Assembly (NCBI RefSeq): GCF_051307045.1
Contig: NZ_CP150452.1
Coordinates: forward strand, 2,852,001 to 2,916,000
Length of the DNA: 64,000 nt
DNA from: Dryocola sp031988645
GTDB lineage: Bacteria; Pseudomonadota; Gammaproteobacteria; Enterobacterales; Enterobacteriaceae
Reading direction: 5' to 3'
Made by a program: the position numbers and the translations under genes
Part shown: in pieces, positions 57,060 to 64,000 of the stretch
Position numbering within the stretch: the first letter of the stretch is position 1
Layout of the letters: each line of letters starts with the position of its first letter
The notes under the pieces: model-generated
Databases searched by the model: none
What the model saw: the letters and a program-made list of their open reading frames with translations, nothing else
Told to the model about the DNA's origin: nothing

Positions 57060-58820
57060 ATGTCTTTTACTTTACGCCCCTACCAACAAGAAGCGGTGGA
57101 CGCCACCCTCGCCCATTTCCGCAGGCAGCTTGAACCCGCGGTGATTGTGCTGCCGACCGGCGCCGGAAAAAGCCTGGTTATCGCAGAGCTGGCGCGCATA
57201 GCCCGCGGGCGCGTGCTGGTGCTCGCTCACGTTAAAGAGCTGGTGGCGCAGAACCACGCTAAATACCGTGCGCTGGGGCTTGAGGCCGATATTTTTGCCG
57301 CCGGGCTGCAGCGCAAAGAGAGCCACGGCAAGGTTGTCTTCGGCAGCGTGCAGTCGGTCGCCCGCAACCTTGAGCAGTTTCACGGCGAGTTTTCGCTGCT
57401 GATAGTCGATGAGTGTCACCGTATCGGCGAAGCGGACGACAGCCAGTATCAGCAAATTCTCACCCATCTACGCCGCGCGAATCCAAAGCTGCGTTTGTTG
57501 GGGCTGACCGCCACGCCCTATCGTCTGGGCAAAGGCTGGATTTATCGCTATCACTACCACGGCATGGTGCGCGGCGATGAAAAAGCGCTGTTCCGCGACT
57601 GCATTTATGAGCTCCCGCTGCGCTATATGATTAAGCACGGCTATCTCACGCCGCCGGAAAGGCTGGATATGCCGGTTGTGCAGTATGATTTCAGCCGTTT
57701 GCAGGCCCAGGCCAACGGTTTGTTCAGCGAGGCGGAACTTAACCGCGAGCTGAAGCAGCAAAAGCGCATTACGCCGCATATCATCAGCCAGATTGTGGAG
57801 TTTGCGGCCGAACGACGCGGCGTGATGATTTTTGCCGCGACCGTAGAACACGCAAAAGAGGTGACCGCCCTGCTGCCTGCGAACGATGCGGCGCTGATTA
57901 CGGCGGATACTCCCGGCCCGGCGCGCGACGCCTTGATTGAGGCCTTTAAGAATCAGCAGTTCCGTTTTCTGGTTAACGTCTCGGTGCTGACGACGGGCTT
58001 TGACGCGCCGCATGTGGATTTAATCGCCATTCTGCGCCCCACGGAATCAGTAAGCCTTTACCAACAAATTGTCGGCCGCGGGCTGCGCCTCGCGCCCGGG
58101 AAGACCGATTGCCTGATTCTTGATTACGCCGGTAACCCGCACGATCTCTTCACCCCCGAAGTAGGCAACGCCAAAGGCAAAAGTGACAATGTCCCGGTGC
58201 AGGTTTTCTGTCCCTCCTGCGGGTTCGCCAATACGTTCTGGGGAAAAACCACCGCCGATGGCGCCATCATCGAACACTTTGGCCGCCGCTGTCAGGGCTG
58301 GTTCGAGGATGACGAGGGCCAGCGGGAACAGTGTGATTATCGCTTCCGCTTCAAAAACTGCCCGCAGTGCAACGCGGAGAACGATATCGCCGCCCGCCGC
58401 TGTCACCAGTGCGATTGGGTGCTGGTCGACCCGGACGATATGCTAAAAGCGGCGCTGAAGCTGAAAGACGCGCTGGTGCTGCGCTGCAGCGGCATGGCCT
58501 TACAGCAAGGCGGCGACGCCAAAGGGGACTGGCTGAAAGTGACCTATTACGACGAAGACGGCGCCGATGTAAGTGAGCGCTTCCGTTTGCACACCCCCGC
58601 CCAACGCATGGCCTTCGAACAGCTGTTTATCCGCCCGCACAGCCGGGCGCCCGGCGTACCGCTACGCTGGATAACCGTGGCTGACGTCATCGCCCAGCAG
58701 CCGCTGCTGCGTCATCCGGATTTTGTGGTGGCGCGCAAAAACGGCAACTTCTGGAACGTGCGGGAAAAGGTGTTCGATTACCAGGGGCGCTTCCGGCGCG
58801 CAAATGAATTGCGCGGCTGA
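57060..58820 (+). CDS. radD: SF2 helicase-like DNA repair ATPase RadD (YejH)
   Basis: A 586-residue protein, the E. coli length. Helicase motifs: RPYQQEAVD, Walker A LPTGAGKS, motif II VDECHRIG, motif III LTATPYR, then a C-terminal RecA lobe with TTGFDAPHVD and QIVGRGLR. Two Cys4 zinc-binding segments follow (CPSCGF near 383; CPQCNAEND...CHQCDW near 440). RadD is a RecA accessory protein in recombination and double-strand-break repair. The start is the ATG at 57060 (MSFTLRPYQQ). Confidence 0.96.
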   Translation: MSFTLRPYQQEAVDATLAHFRRQLEPAVIVLPTGAGKSLVIAELARIARGRVLVLAHVKELVAQNHAKYRALGLEADIFAAGLQRKESHGKVVFGSVQSVARNLEQFHGEFSLLIVDECHRIGEADDSQYQQILTHLRRANPKLRLLGLTATPYRLGKGWIYRYHYHGMVRGDEKALFRDCIYELPLRYMIKHGYLTPPERLDMPVVQYDFSRLQAQANGLFSEAELNRELKQQKRITPHIISQIVEFAAERRGVMIFAATVEHAKEVTALLPANDAALITADTPGPARDALIEAFKNQQFRFLVNVSVLTTGFDAPHVDLIAILRPTESVSLYQQIVGRGLRLAPGKTDCLILDYAGNPHDLFTPEVGNAKGKSDNVPVQVFCPSCGFANTFWGKTTADGAIIEHFGRRCQGWFEDDEGQREQCDYRFRFKNCPQCNAENDIAARRCHQCDWVLVDPDDMLKAALKLKDALVLRCSGMALQQGGDAKGDWLKVTYYDEDGADVSERFRLHTPAQRMAFEQLFIRPHSRAPGVPLRWITVADVIAQQPLLRHPDFVVARKNGNFWNVREKVFDYQGRFRRANELRG

Positions 58821-58832
58821 GGGTTCTTTTCG

Positions 58833-58861
58833 TTGCTGATACCACAAGGAATGGCTATAAT
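58833..58861 (+). promoter_or_regulatory. rplY promoter
   Basis: TTGCTG (58833-58838) and TATAAT (58856-58861) are separated by exactly 17 bp, a strong sigma-70 promoter. A leader of about 80 nt precedes the rplY start. Confidence 0.8.
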
Positions 58862-58946
58862 GCCGCCCGCTTTTGCATCCGCAAAGCAGAAATCTTTCCT
58901 GTTGCTGGGTCGCCTGTAACAGGAGTATTTAAGAGAGAAACAGTTA

Positions 58947-59231
58947 ATGTTCACTATCAATGCAGTAGAACGCAAAGAGCAGGGCAAGGGTGCGAGCCGC
59001 CGCCTGCGTGCAGCTAACAAATTCCCGGCAATCATCTACGGTGGTTCCGAAGCTGCAATCTCCATCGAACTGGACCACGACAACGTAATGAACCTGCAGA
59101 CTAAACCAGGTTTCTACGAAGAAGTGCTGACTCTGGTTGTTGATGGTAAAGAAGTAAAAGCGAAGGTTCAGGCTGTTCAGCGTCACCCGTTCAAGCCAAA
59201 ACTGTCTCACATCGACTTCGTTCGCGCTTAA
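58947..59231 (+). CDS. rplY: 50S ribosomal protein L25
   Basis: A 94-residue short-form L25 (E. coli length) starting MFTINAVERKEQGKGASRRLR, without the CTC extension found in other bacteria. It binds 5S rRNA helix/loop E. It is transcribed alone, between a strong promoter and a strong terminator. Codon choice is that of a highly expressed gene. Confidence 0.98.
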   Translation: MFTINAVERKEQGKGASRRLRAANKFPAIIYGGSEAAISIELDHDNVMNLQTKPGFYEEVLTLVVDGKEVKAKVQAVQRHPFKPKLSHIDFVRA

Positions 59232-59250
59232 TCGCGAACCCTGTTCGAAA

Positions 59251-59276
59251 AAAAACCCGCTTCGGCGGGTTTTTTG
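59251..59276 (+). terminator. Terminator of rplY
   Basis: AAAAACCCGC-TTCG-GCGGGTTTTTT is a perfect stem with a UUCG loop and T6 tail, 20 bp after the stop. Confidence 0.95.
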
Positions 59277-59294
59277 TTTTTGCGTCACGCTAAA

Positions 59295-59322
59295 CGTCGG
59301 ATGGCGCTATGCTTGTCCGACG
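59295..59322. repeat. REP-like palindromic repeat, copy 4
   Basis: CGTCGGATGGCGCTATGCTT followed by GTCCGACG is the most diverged copy. It lies between convergent rplY and yejK. Confidence 0.7.
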
Positions 59323-59353
59323 CGGGCGGGGTTAATGCCCCGCCACCCTAATA

Positions 59354-60362
59354 TTACTTACCCGAACTGCGGCGCTGCAGCTGGTCGCGCAGATTCGGCG
59401 GCGTGCCTTTGATGGTCAGCGTATCCGTCGCGGGATCCCAGAAAATGCGCTCGCCCAGCAGCATGGCGTCGAAATTAATCGTCAAGCCGCCGCCGCTGCC
59501 CGCGTATTTGGTCAGCTGGCGCAGCGTGCTGCGGTCCGCCGGGAAGCTCTCTTCCAGCTCGTAGCCCTTTTCTGCGGTAAACTCTTTGAAGTTTCTGTCG
59601 TCGACGGCCCACGGCAGCTCGTCTGCAAGGGAAGACAATTCGATTTCTTCGCCGGGCCTGCAGCTGCTCGTTGCAGTAGGCGTACACCTGCTGGCGGGCA
59701 GCCTGACGCTCGTTTTTGTCGAGCTGCGCTTCGTTAGTAAAGTCATCCAGCGCCTGCAGCAAGCCCTTGTTCTGCGCTTTGGCATTCAGCCCTTCGCTGG
59801 CGCCGAGGAAGTCCATAAAGAAATCAGCAACCTTACGTCCTACGCGTCCTCTGAGGAATGTCAGGTAGCGGGTTGATTCCGGATTGGTTTCCCACTCGGT
59901 CAAATCAACACGCGCTACGATATCCGCGTGGTTGATATCCAGATGGTGGGTGGAGCTGATATCCAGCTCTTCGTTGACGCGCATGCTGCTCAGGTTGTTA
60001 AGCACCGCCACCATCAGATACTCGACGGCCAGATAGCGGTAATGGCAAAACAGCACGATGCCGCCGTCGGCGAAGGGATATTTCCCCAGCTCGTCGCGCA
60101 GTCGGCCGGTTGCCGCACGGCTAAAGGCGAGAAAATCCTCATCGCCTTTACGCTGCGAACGTAACGCCTGCGCCAATTCGCTCTCTTCGCTGAACAGCCC
60201 GTATGCTTTATTTTTTGCGCTATAAACACGGTGAAGCTCAGCCATCATCTCTTCTACGGCGCCGTTAGTCGCCAGCAGGGAATCGCGCAGCACCACTTCA
60301 AGCGTGTCTTCGCCGCGCTTGATAAGCTGATGCAGGGCAATCTGGTTGATATCCAGACTCAT
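59354..60362 (-). CDS. yejK: Nucleoid-associated protein YejK (NdpA), frameshifted at 59654-59658
   Basis: The restored protein has 335 residues, equal to E. coli YejK. It starts MSLDINQIALHQLIKRGEDT and includes RVDLTEWETNPESTRYLTFLRGRVGRKVADFF (residues about 152-183). On the coding strand CAGGCCCGGCG should read CAGGCCGGCG, restoring EQLQAGEEIELSSLADELPW. It is a nucleoid-associated 37-kDa protein of unclear mechanism. The gap 60363-60498 carries divergent promoters for yejK and yejL. Confidence 0.95.
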
Positions 60363-60498
60363 GATAAACTCTCCTTTTAGACTGGGCGGTATTCAACCAC
60401 TGCCGGGAGCCTTGTGCAACAGAAGATAAAAAAGCAGAAAAAAAGGTCTTCCTACGGTAAGATAACGCCCTTTCCTGAACCTGACTGATTGTTAATTT

Positions 60499-60726
60499 AT
60501 GCCACAAACATCCCGTTATAGTGACGAACGCGTCGAAGAACTGCTGGCCGAACTGGCGGGCGTGCTGGAAAAACACCAGACGCCTACCGATCTTTCCCTG
60601 ATGGTGCTGGGAAATATGGTCACTAACCTGATTAATACCAGCGTGGCTTCCGCACAACGCCGCACGCTGGCCCGCTCTTTCGCTGAGGCGCTGCAGGCCT
60701 CCGTGAGCGAAGATCAAGCTCATTAA
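60499..60726 (+). CDS. yejL: UPF0352 protein YejL
   Basis: A 75-residue protein of E. coli length, largely helical (SDERVEELLAELAGVLEKH, LSLMVLGNMVTNLINTSV). The family is dimeric with unknown function. It lies 19 bp upstream of yejM and is cotranscribed with it, as in E. coli. Confidence 0.94.
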   Translation: MPQTSRYSDERVEELLAELAGVLEKHQTPTDLSLMVLGNMVTNLINTSVASAQRRTLARSFAEALQASVSEDQAH

Positions 60727-60745
60727 GGGATTGTAGCTACGAGTT

Positions 60746-62509
60746 ATGGTGACTAACCGTCAGCGCTACCGCGAAAAAGTTTCCCAGATGGTCAGTTGGG
60801 GACATTGGTTCGCCCTGTTCAATATCCTGCTGGCCACGCTGCTGGGTAGCCGCTATCTGTTTGTCGCCGACTGGCCGACGACGCTCACCGGGCGTATCTA
60901 TTCATACCTGAGCGTTATCGGCCACTTCAGCTTTCTGGTGTTTGCCGCCTACCTGCTGATTCTCTTCCCGCTGACTTTTGTCGTCATGTCCCAGCGCCTG
61001 ATGCGCTTTTTGTCGGCGGCCTTCGCCACCGCGGGCATGACGCTGCTGCTGATAGACAGCGAAGTCTTTACCCGTTTCCACCTTCATCTCAATCCTGTCG
61101 TCTGGGAGCTGGTGATCAACCCGGACCAGAGCGAAATGGCGCGCGACTGGCAGCTGATGTTCATCAGCGTGCCGGTGATCCTGCTTATTGAGATGTTATT
61201 TGCCACCTGGAGCTGGCAGAAGCTGCGCAGCCTCGGGCGGCGCAGACATTTTGCCAAACCCGTCGTCGCCCTGTTCTTCGTGGCCTTCTTTAGCAGCCAC
61301 ATTATGTATATCTGGGCGGACGCGAACTTCTATCGTCCGATTACCATGCAGCGCGCAAACCTGCCGTTGGCCTATCCGATGACGGCGCGCCGCTTCCTTG
61401 AGAAACACGGCCTGCTGGACGCGAAGGAATACCAGCGTCGCCTGGTGGAACAAGGCAATCCGGAAGCGGTGTCGGTGCAGTATCCGCTAAGCAATCTGCA
61501 GTTTAGCGATATGGGTACCGGCCATAACGTCCTGCTGATCACGGTGGACGGTCTGAACGCCTCCCGCTTTGCCAAAGATCTCCCTGCCCTCAATGAGTTT
61601 GCGCGTGGCAATATTAACTTCACGCAGCACATGAGCGCGGGCAACGGCACCGATAACGGCATCTTCGGGCTGTTCTACGGCATTTCGCCGGCCTATATGG
61701 ACGGCGTGCTTTCCGCGCGCATTCCGGCGGCGTTGATTACCGCCCTGAACCAGCAGGGTTACCAGCTGGGCCTGTTTGCCTCCGACGGCTTTAACTCGTC
61801 GATGTACCGCCAGGCGCTGCTTTCAGACTTCTCGCTGCCGACGGCCAAAAGCCAGTCGGATAGCCAGACCGCTTCGCAATGGGTGAACTGGCTCACGCAG
61901 TACGCCTCCGAAGATAACCGCTGGTTCTCCTGGATCGCCTTTAACGGCACCAGCATTAACGGCGACAGCAGCAAACAAGATTTCACGCGTCGCTATGCCC
62001 GCGCGGCGCGTAACGTGGACGATCGCATTCAGGAAGTGCTGAACGCCCTGAAAGCCGCCGGCAAGCTGGATAATACCGTGGTTATCGTTACGGCGGGCCA
62101 CGGCGTTCCGCTGGGCGATGACAGGGATTCGTTCGCCTGGTCACGCTCGCGTATCCAGGTGCCTTTGGTTATCCACTGGCCGGGCACGCCTGCGCAAACC
62201 ATCAGCAAGCTGACCGATCATCAGGATGTGATGACCACCCTGATGCAGCGCCTGCTGCACGTTAAAACGCCGGCGAATGAGTATTCGCAGGGCGAGGATC
62301 TGTTTGCCGCTACGCGCCATAACAACTGGGTTGTGGGCGCAGATAACAACAGCCTGGCCATCACCATGCCGCATATGACGCTGGTGCTTGATAATAACGG
62401 CAACTATCGCATCTACGACCTGCAGGGCGAACGCGTGGAAGAGACAAAGCCGCAGCTCGGCTTGCTGCTGCAGGTTCTGACCGACGAAAAACGCTTCATC
62501 GCTAACTGA
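60746..62509 (+). CDS. yejM: Inner-membrane LPS-synthesis regulator YejM (PbgA/LapC)
   Basis: A 587-residue protein (586 in E. coli). Five TM segments in the first 190 residues are followed by a periplasmic alkaline-phosphatase-like domain from about 245 (NVLLITVDGLNASRF, SAGNGTDNGIFGLFYGIS, VIVTAGHGVPLGDD). It senses periplasmic lipid A and, through LapB, regulates FtsH-dependent degradation of LpxC. The hydrolase fold is regarded as regulatory, not strictly catalytic. Essential in E. coli. Confidence 0.96.
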   Translation: MVTNRQRYREKVSQMVSWGHWFALFNILLATLLGSRYLFVADWPTTLTGRIYSYLSVIGHFSFLVFAAYLLILFPLTFVVMSQRLMRFLSAAFATAGMTLLLIDSEVFTRFHLHLNPVVWELVINPDQSEMARDWQLMFISVPVILLIEMLFATWSWQKLRSLGRRRHFAKPVVALFFVAFFSSHIMYIWADANFYRPITMQRANLPLAYPMTARRFLEKHGLLDAKEYQRRLVEQGNPEAVSVQYPLSNLQFSDMGTGHNVLLITVDGLNASRFAKDLPALNEFARGNINFTQHMSAGNGTDNGIFGLFYGISPAYMDGVLSARIPAALITALNQQGYQLGLFASDGFNSSMYRQALLSDFSLPTAKSQSDSQTASQWVNWLTQYASEDNRWFSWIAFNGTSINGDSSKQDFTRRYARAARNVDDRIQEVLNALKAAGKLDNTVVIVTAGHGVPLGDDRDSFAWSRSRIQVPLVIHWPGTPAQTISKLTDHQDVMTTLMQRLLHVKTPANEYSQGEDLFAATRHNNWVVGADNNSLAITMPHMTLVLDNNGNYRIYDLQGERVEETKPQLGLLLQVLTDEKRFIAN

Positions 62510-62586
62510 TTGTATATTTATAAAGCACTTAGCAGTCGTTGGCCTTGCAAAGGCCGGCAAAAAAGGTAATATTTTTATCCGGATGT

Positions 62587-62663
62587 CGGCACGTAGCGCA
62601 GCCTGGTAGCGCACCGTCATGGGGTGTCGGGGGTCGGAGGTTCAAATCCTCTCGTGCCGACCA
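62587..62663 (+). tRNA. proL: tRNA-Pro (anticodon GGG)
   Basis: A 77-nt cloverleaf with acceptor arm CGGCACG/CGTGCCG, D-loop AGCCTGGTA, T-arm with GGTTCAAATCC and an encoded CCA end (62661-62663). The anticodon loop ATGGGGT gives GGG at 62621-62623. Its location after yejM matches E. coli proL. What follows differs from E. coli (narP there), so the 3' end is a likely integration site. Confidence 0.98.
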
Positions 62664-62672
62664 AAAACTCCG

Positions 62673-62702
62673 AAAAAGCAGCCTTTATGGCTGCTTTTTT
62701 TA
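62673..62702 (+). terminator. Terminator of tRNA-Pro
   Basis: AAAAAGCAGCC-TTTAT-GGCTGCTTTTT is a perfect stem followed by further T residues, 9 bp after the CCA end. Confidence 0.93.
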
Positions 62703-63007
62703 TTGCCTGTAATTTGTGGAGTCAATACTTCGACGCTTCCCAGCGGTTAGCAAACAAACAGGTCAGAACTGCGCGTCATATGCCACGGTTAATGGCTATC
62801 CTGTTCATTTCAATTTTTATATACATCCTGAACCATACAAAGATATGACATATAAATATTATTTTGTCCTTTGTTAAGGCCCGCCTGTTACAGCCCGCAT
62901 TCCAGGATTTATGCCCGGGCAAAAATCCTGTTTTAAGCCACTTTCAGAACATAGCAGAAAACAGCAATTACACTCTCCTGCGAAGACAAGAATAAAGGGA
63001 GATTTTC
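62703..63007 (+). other. 305-bp AT-rich region after proL, with a long palindrome
   Basis: No gene is seen. At 62903-62930, CAGGATTT-AT-GCCCGGGC-AA-AAATCCTG is almost perfectly palindromic and is followed by TTTT, so it may be a terminator or a protein-binding site. The RBS AAAGGGAG of the downstream gene lies at the right end. The base composition (AT-rich 62800-62880) differs from the core genes upstream, fitting the start of a mobile or accessory segment. Confidence 0.5.
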
Positions 63008-63928
63008 ATGTCCGGATATCACGATCCAGTGCTGCTTCATCCCTCGCGGTTATTTTCCTCGGTCGGAACCTGCGGCACCAACGCCGCTGACGATGTAAAA
63101 AGCATACAGAAAATGATGGCGCATGCCGGCTATCAGCAGGCGACCGGCCGGGTTCTTGAGATAAACGGGCGGTGCGGACAGGCGACCATTGAGGCCATTC
63201 GCTGGTATCAGCGCTTGCTGCATATGCATCCGTCGGGTCTGGTTCATCCTGTCGACGCTGCCTTTATGGAAGCCCTGAGAAACGCAGCGCCGGGCTGGCG
63301 TCCGAAACACCAGCGTGGTTCGCTGACGGTAACGGAAGGACAGATAACCTTCGATGCGGAAGGGGTTGATTATGTGACAGCCGTGCAGCCGTTCCGGCAG
63401 TACAGGACGCCTGGTTTTTCACGGATACTGCACTGGCCTCCCGTGGGTTTGTCCGGGGTTACGCTGGGGCGGGGTTATGATATGGGGAACCGCTCTGCCG
63501 GAGAAGTCTACGCCACGCTGCGGCAGGCGGAGCTGGAGGAGTATAAAGCCAGCCTTTGCGCCAGAGCGGCCGGCCTTAAGGGAAAGCGTGCAGGTGAATT
63601 TGTGAAGGTGTACGGGCCGCTGGTCGGAGAGATTACGCATCAGCAACAGATCGGGCTGTTTGAAATCGCCTATAAAACAAAGCTTATGGAGGCCCAAAGC
63701 CTGTACAGGCGTCTGACCAGAACTATGCCGGCAGCACCGGCGTGGAATGAACTGGACCCCAAAATACGTGACGTCGTTGTTGATATTTTTTATCAGGGGG
63801 TACATAAGGCGCGGGGTCTTATTCAGGCAGCGGCAAGTGGAAAGGCTGAATTAATAAAGTATATTCGCAATGACAGGGAATACATGGGCTTTGAGCAACA
63901 GCGAAATAGAATAGGATATTTAAAATGA
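63008..63928 (+). CDS. Peptidoglycan-binding protein with a lysozyme-like (pesticin/T4-lysozyme type) C-terminal domain; probable antibacterial effector
   Basis: A 306-residue protein without signal peptide or TM. The N-terminal half (about residues 25-95: DDVKSIQKMMAHAGY, INGRCGQATIEAIRWYQRLL) is a PG_binding_1 domain. The C-terminal half (about 130-306) contains SGVTLGRGYDMGNRSAGEVY and later LDPKIRDVVVDIFYQGV, resembling muramidase domains of the pesticin/phage lysozyme group. The gene follows tRNA-Pro and overlaps by 4 bp (ATGA) a gene for a small secreted protein. Missing signal peptide, wall-targeting domains and a secreted partner together suggest a type VI or similar effector with a periplasmic immunity protein. 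A phage endolysin is the main alternative. Confidence 0.65.
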   Translation: MSGYHDPVLLHPSRLFSSVGTCGTNAADDVKSIQKMMAHAGYQQATGRVLEINGRCGQATIEAIRWYQRLLHMHPSGLVHPVDAAFMEALRNAAPGWRPKHQRGSLTVTEGQITFDAEGVDYVTAVQPFRQYRTPGFSRILHWPPVGLSGVTLGRGYDMGNRSAGEVYATLRQAELEEYKASLCARAAGLKGKRAGEFVKVYGPLVGEITHQQQIGLFEIAYKTKLMEAQSLYRRLTRTMPAAPAWNELDPKIRDVVVDIFYQGVHKARGLIQAAASGKAELIKYIRNDREYMGFEQQRNRIGYLK

Positions 63929-64000
63929 GAACAATAGTAATTGCTGTATCAGCATGCTTATTCTTAATGAACGGAGCATCAGCAGCCTTGTATAGCGGTA
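63925..64000 (+). CDS. Small secreted protein, probable periplasmic immunity protein (cut by window end)
   Basis: It starts at the ATG overlapping the preceding stop codon. The 25 visible residues (MRTIVIAVSACLFLMNGASA then ALYSG) are a clean Sec signal peptide with cleavage after ASA. Coupled translation with the lysozyme-like gene suggests it protects the cell's own peptidoglycan from that enzyme. The rest lies outside the window. Confidence 0.6.
   Translation, partial: MRTIVIAVSACLFLMNGASAALYSG

Noticed and set aside
62624..62848. 74-codon open frame starting inside tRNA-Pro
   Set aside because: It begins in the tRNA, crosses its terminator and resembles no known protein.

Overview
The window is a 64 kb piece of an Enterobacteriaceae chromosome. 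Gene content and order follow the E. coli K-12 segments moeB-ybiT-ldtB and yohJ-to-proL closely, base composition is moderately GC-rich, and almost every gene has a clear E. coli counterpart. Several inserted genes show that it is not E. coli or Salmonella. I do not assign a genus (an Enterobacter/Cedecea/Pluralibacter-like organism would fit).

Layout. 1-5300: the 3' end of moeB, then a sugar-utilisation module (LacI-type regulator, ACS-family transporter, GH31 glycosidase). 5500-6500: a small AT-richer pair, DUF3289 and DUF943. 6680-9431: ybiT and ldtB. Between ldtB and yohJ the order jumps from the E. coli 19-min region to the 48-min region, so this is a rearrangement junction. 9615-20900: yohJK, cdd, sanA, mglBAC with galS, yeiB-folE and an extra MFS gene. 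20976-31594: yeiG, a Fur-box-controlled TonB-dependent receptor, an iron/siderophore-type ABC ATPase and permease, lysP, a four-gene polar amino acid importer and yeiE. 31698-45778: yeiH, nfo, a dehydroshikimate-dehydratase-like gene, the fruBKA operon with two Cra operators, setB, yeiW, efpL (yeiP), divergent uxuA and yeiQ, yeiR and lpxT. 46203-62509: mepS, pdeN, the yejABEF peptide importer, yejG, bcr-rsuA, radD, rplY, yejK and yejLM. The end holds tRNA-Pro(GGG) followed by a peptidoglycan-binding lysozyme-like toxin gene overlapping a secreted small protein, which looks like an effector/immunity pair at a tRNA.

The most striking signal is technical or epigenetic. Eleven conserved genes (GH31, ybiT, ldtB, mglA, the iron ABC permease, efpL, yeiQ, yejA, yejB, yejF, yejK) each carry one extra base. 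In all eleven the extra G or C sits inside a GGCC tetranucleotide, and removing it restores the full family-length protein. I read this as a systematic sequencing error, perhaps tied to GGCC methylation in the strain, and not as eleven pseudogenes. Gene spans are given across each lesion.

How the genes work together: much of the window concerns sugar uptake and breakdown (mgl galactose, fru fructose, uxuA/yeiQ hexuronates, the GH31 module), import of iron chelates, amino acids and peptides, and envelope maintenance (ldtB, mepS, lpxT, yejM, sanA). No CRISPR array, rRNA or insertion sequence was seen.
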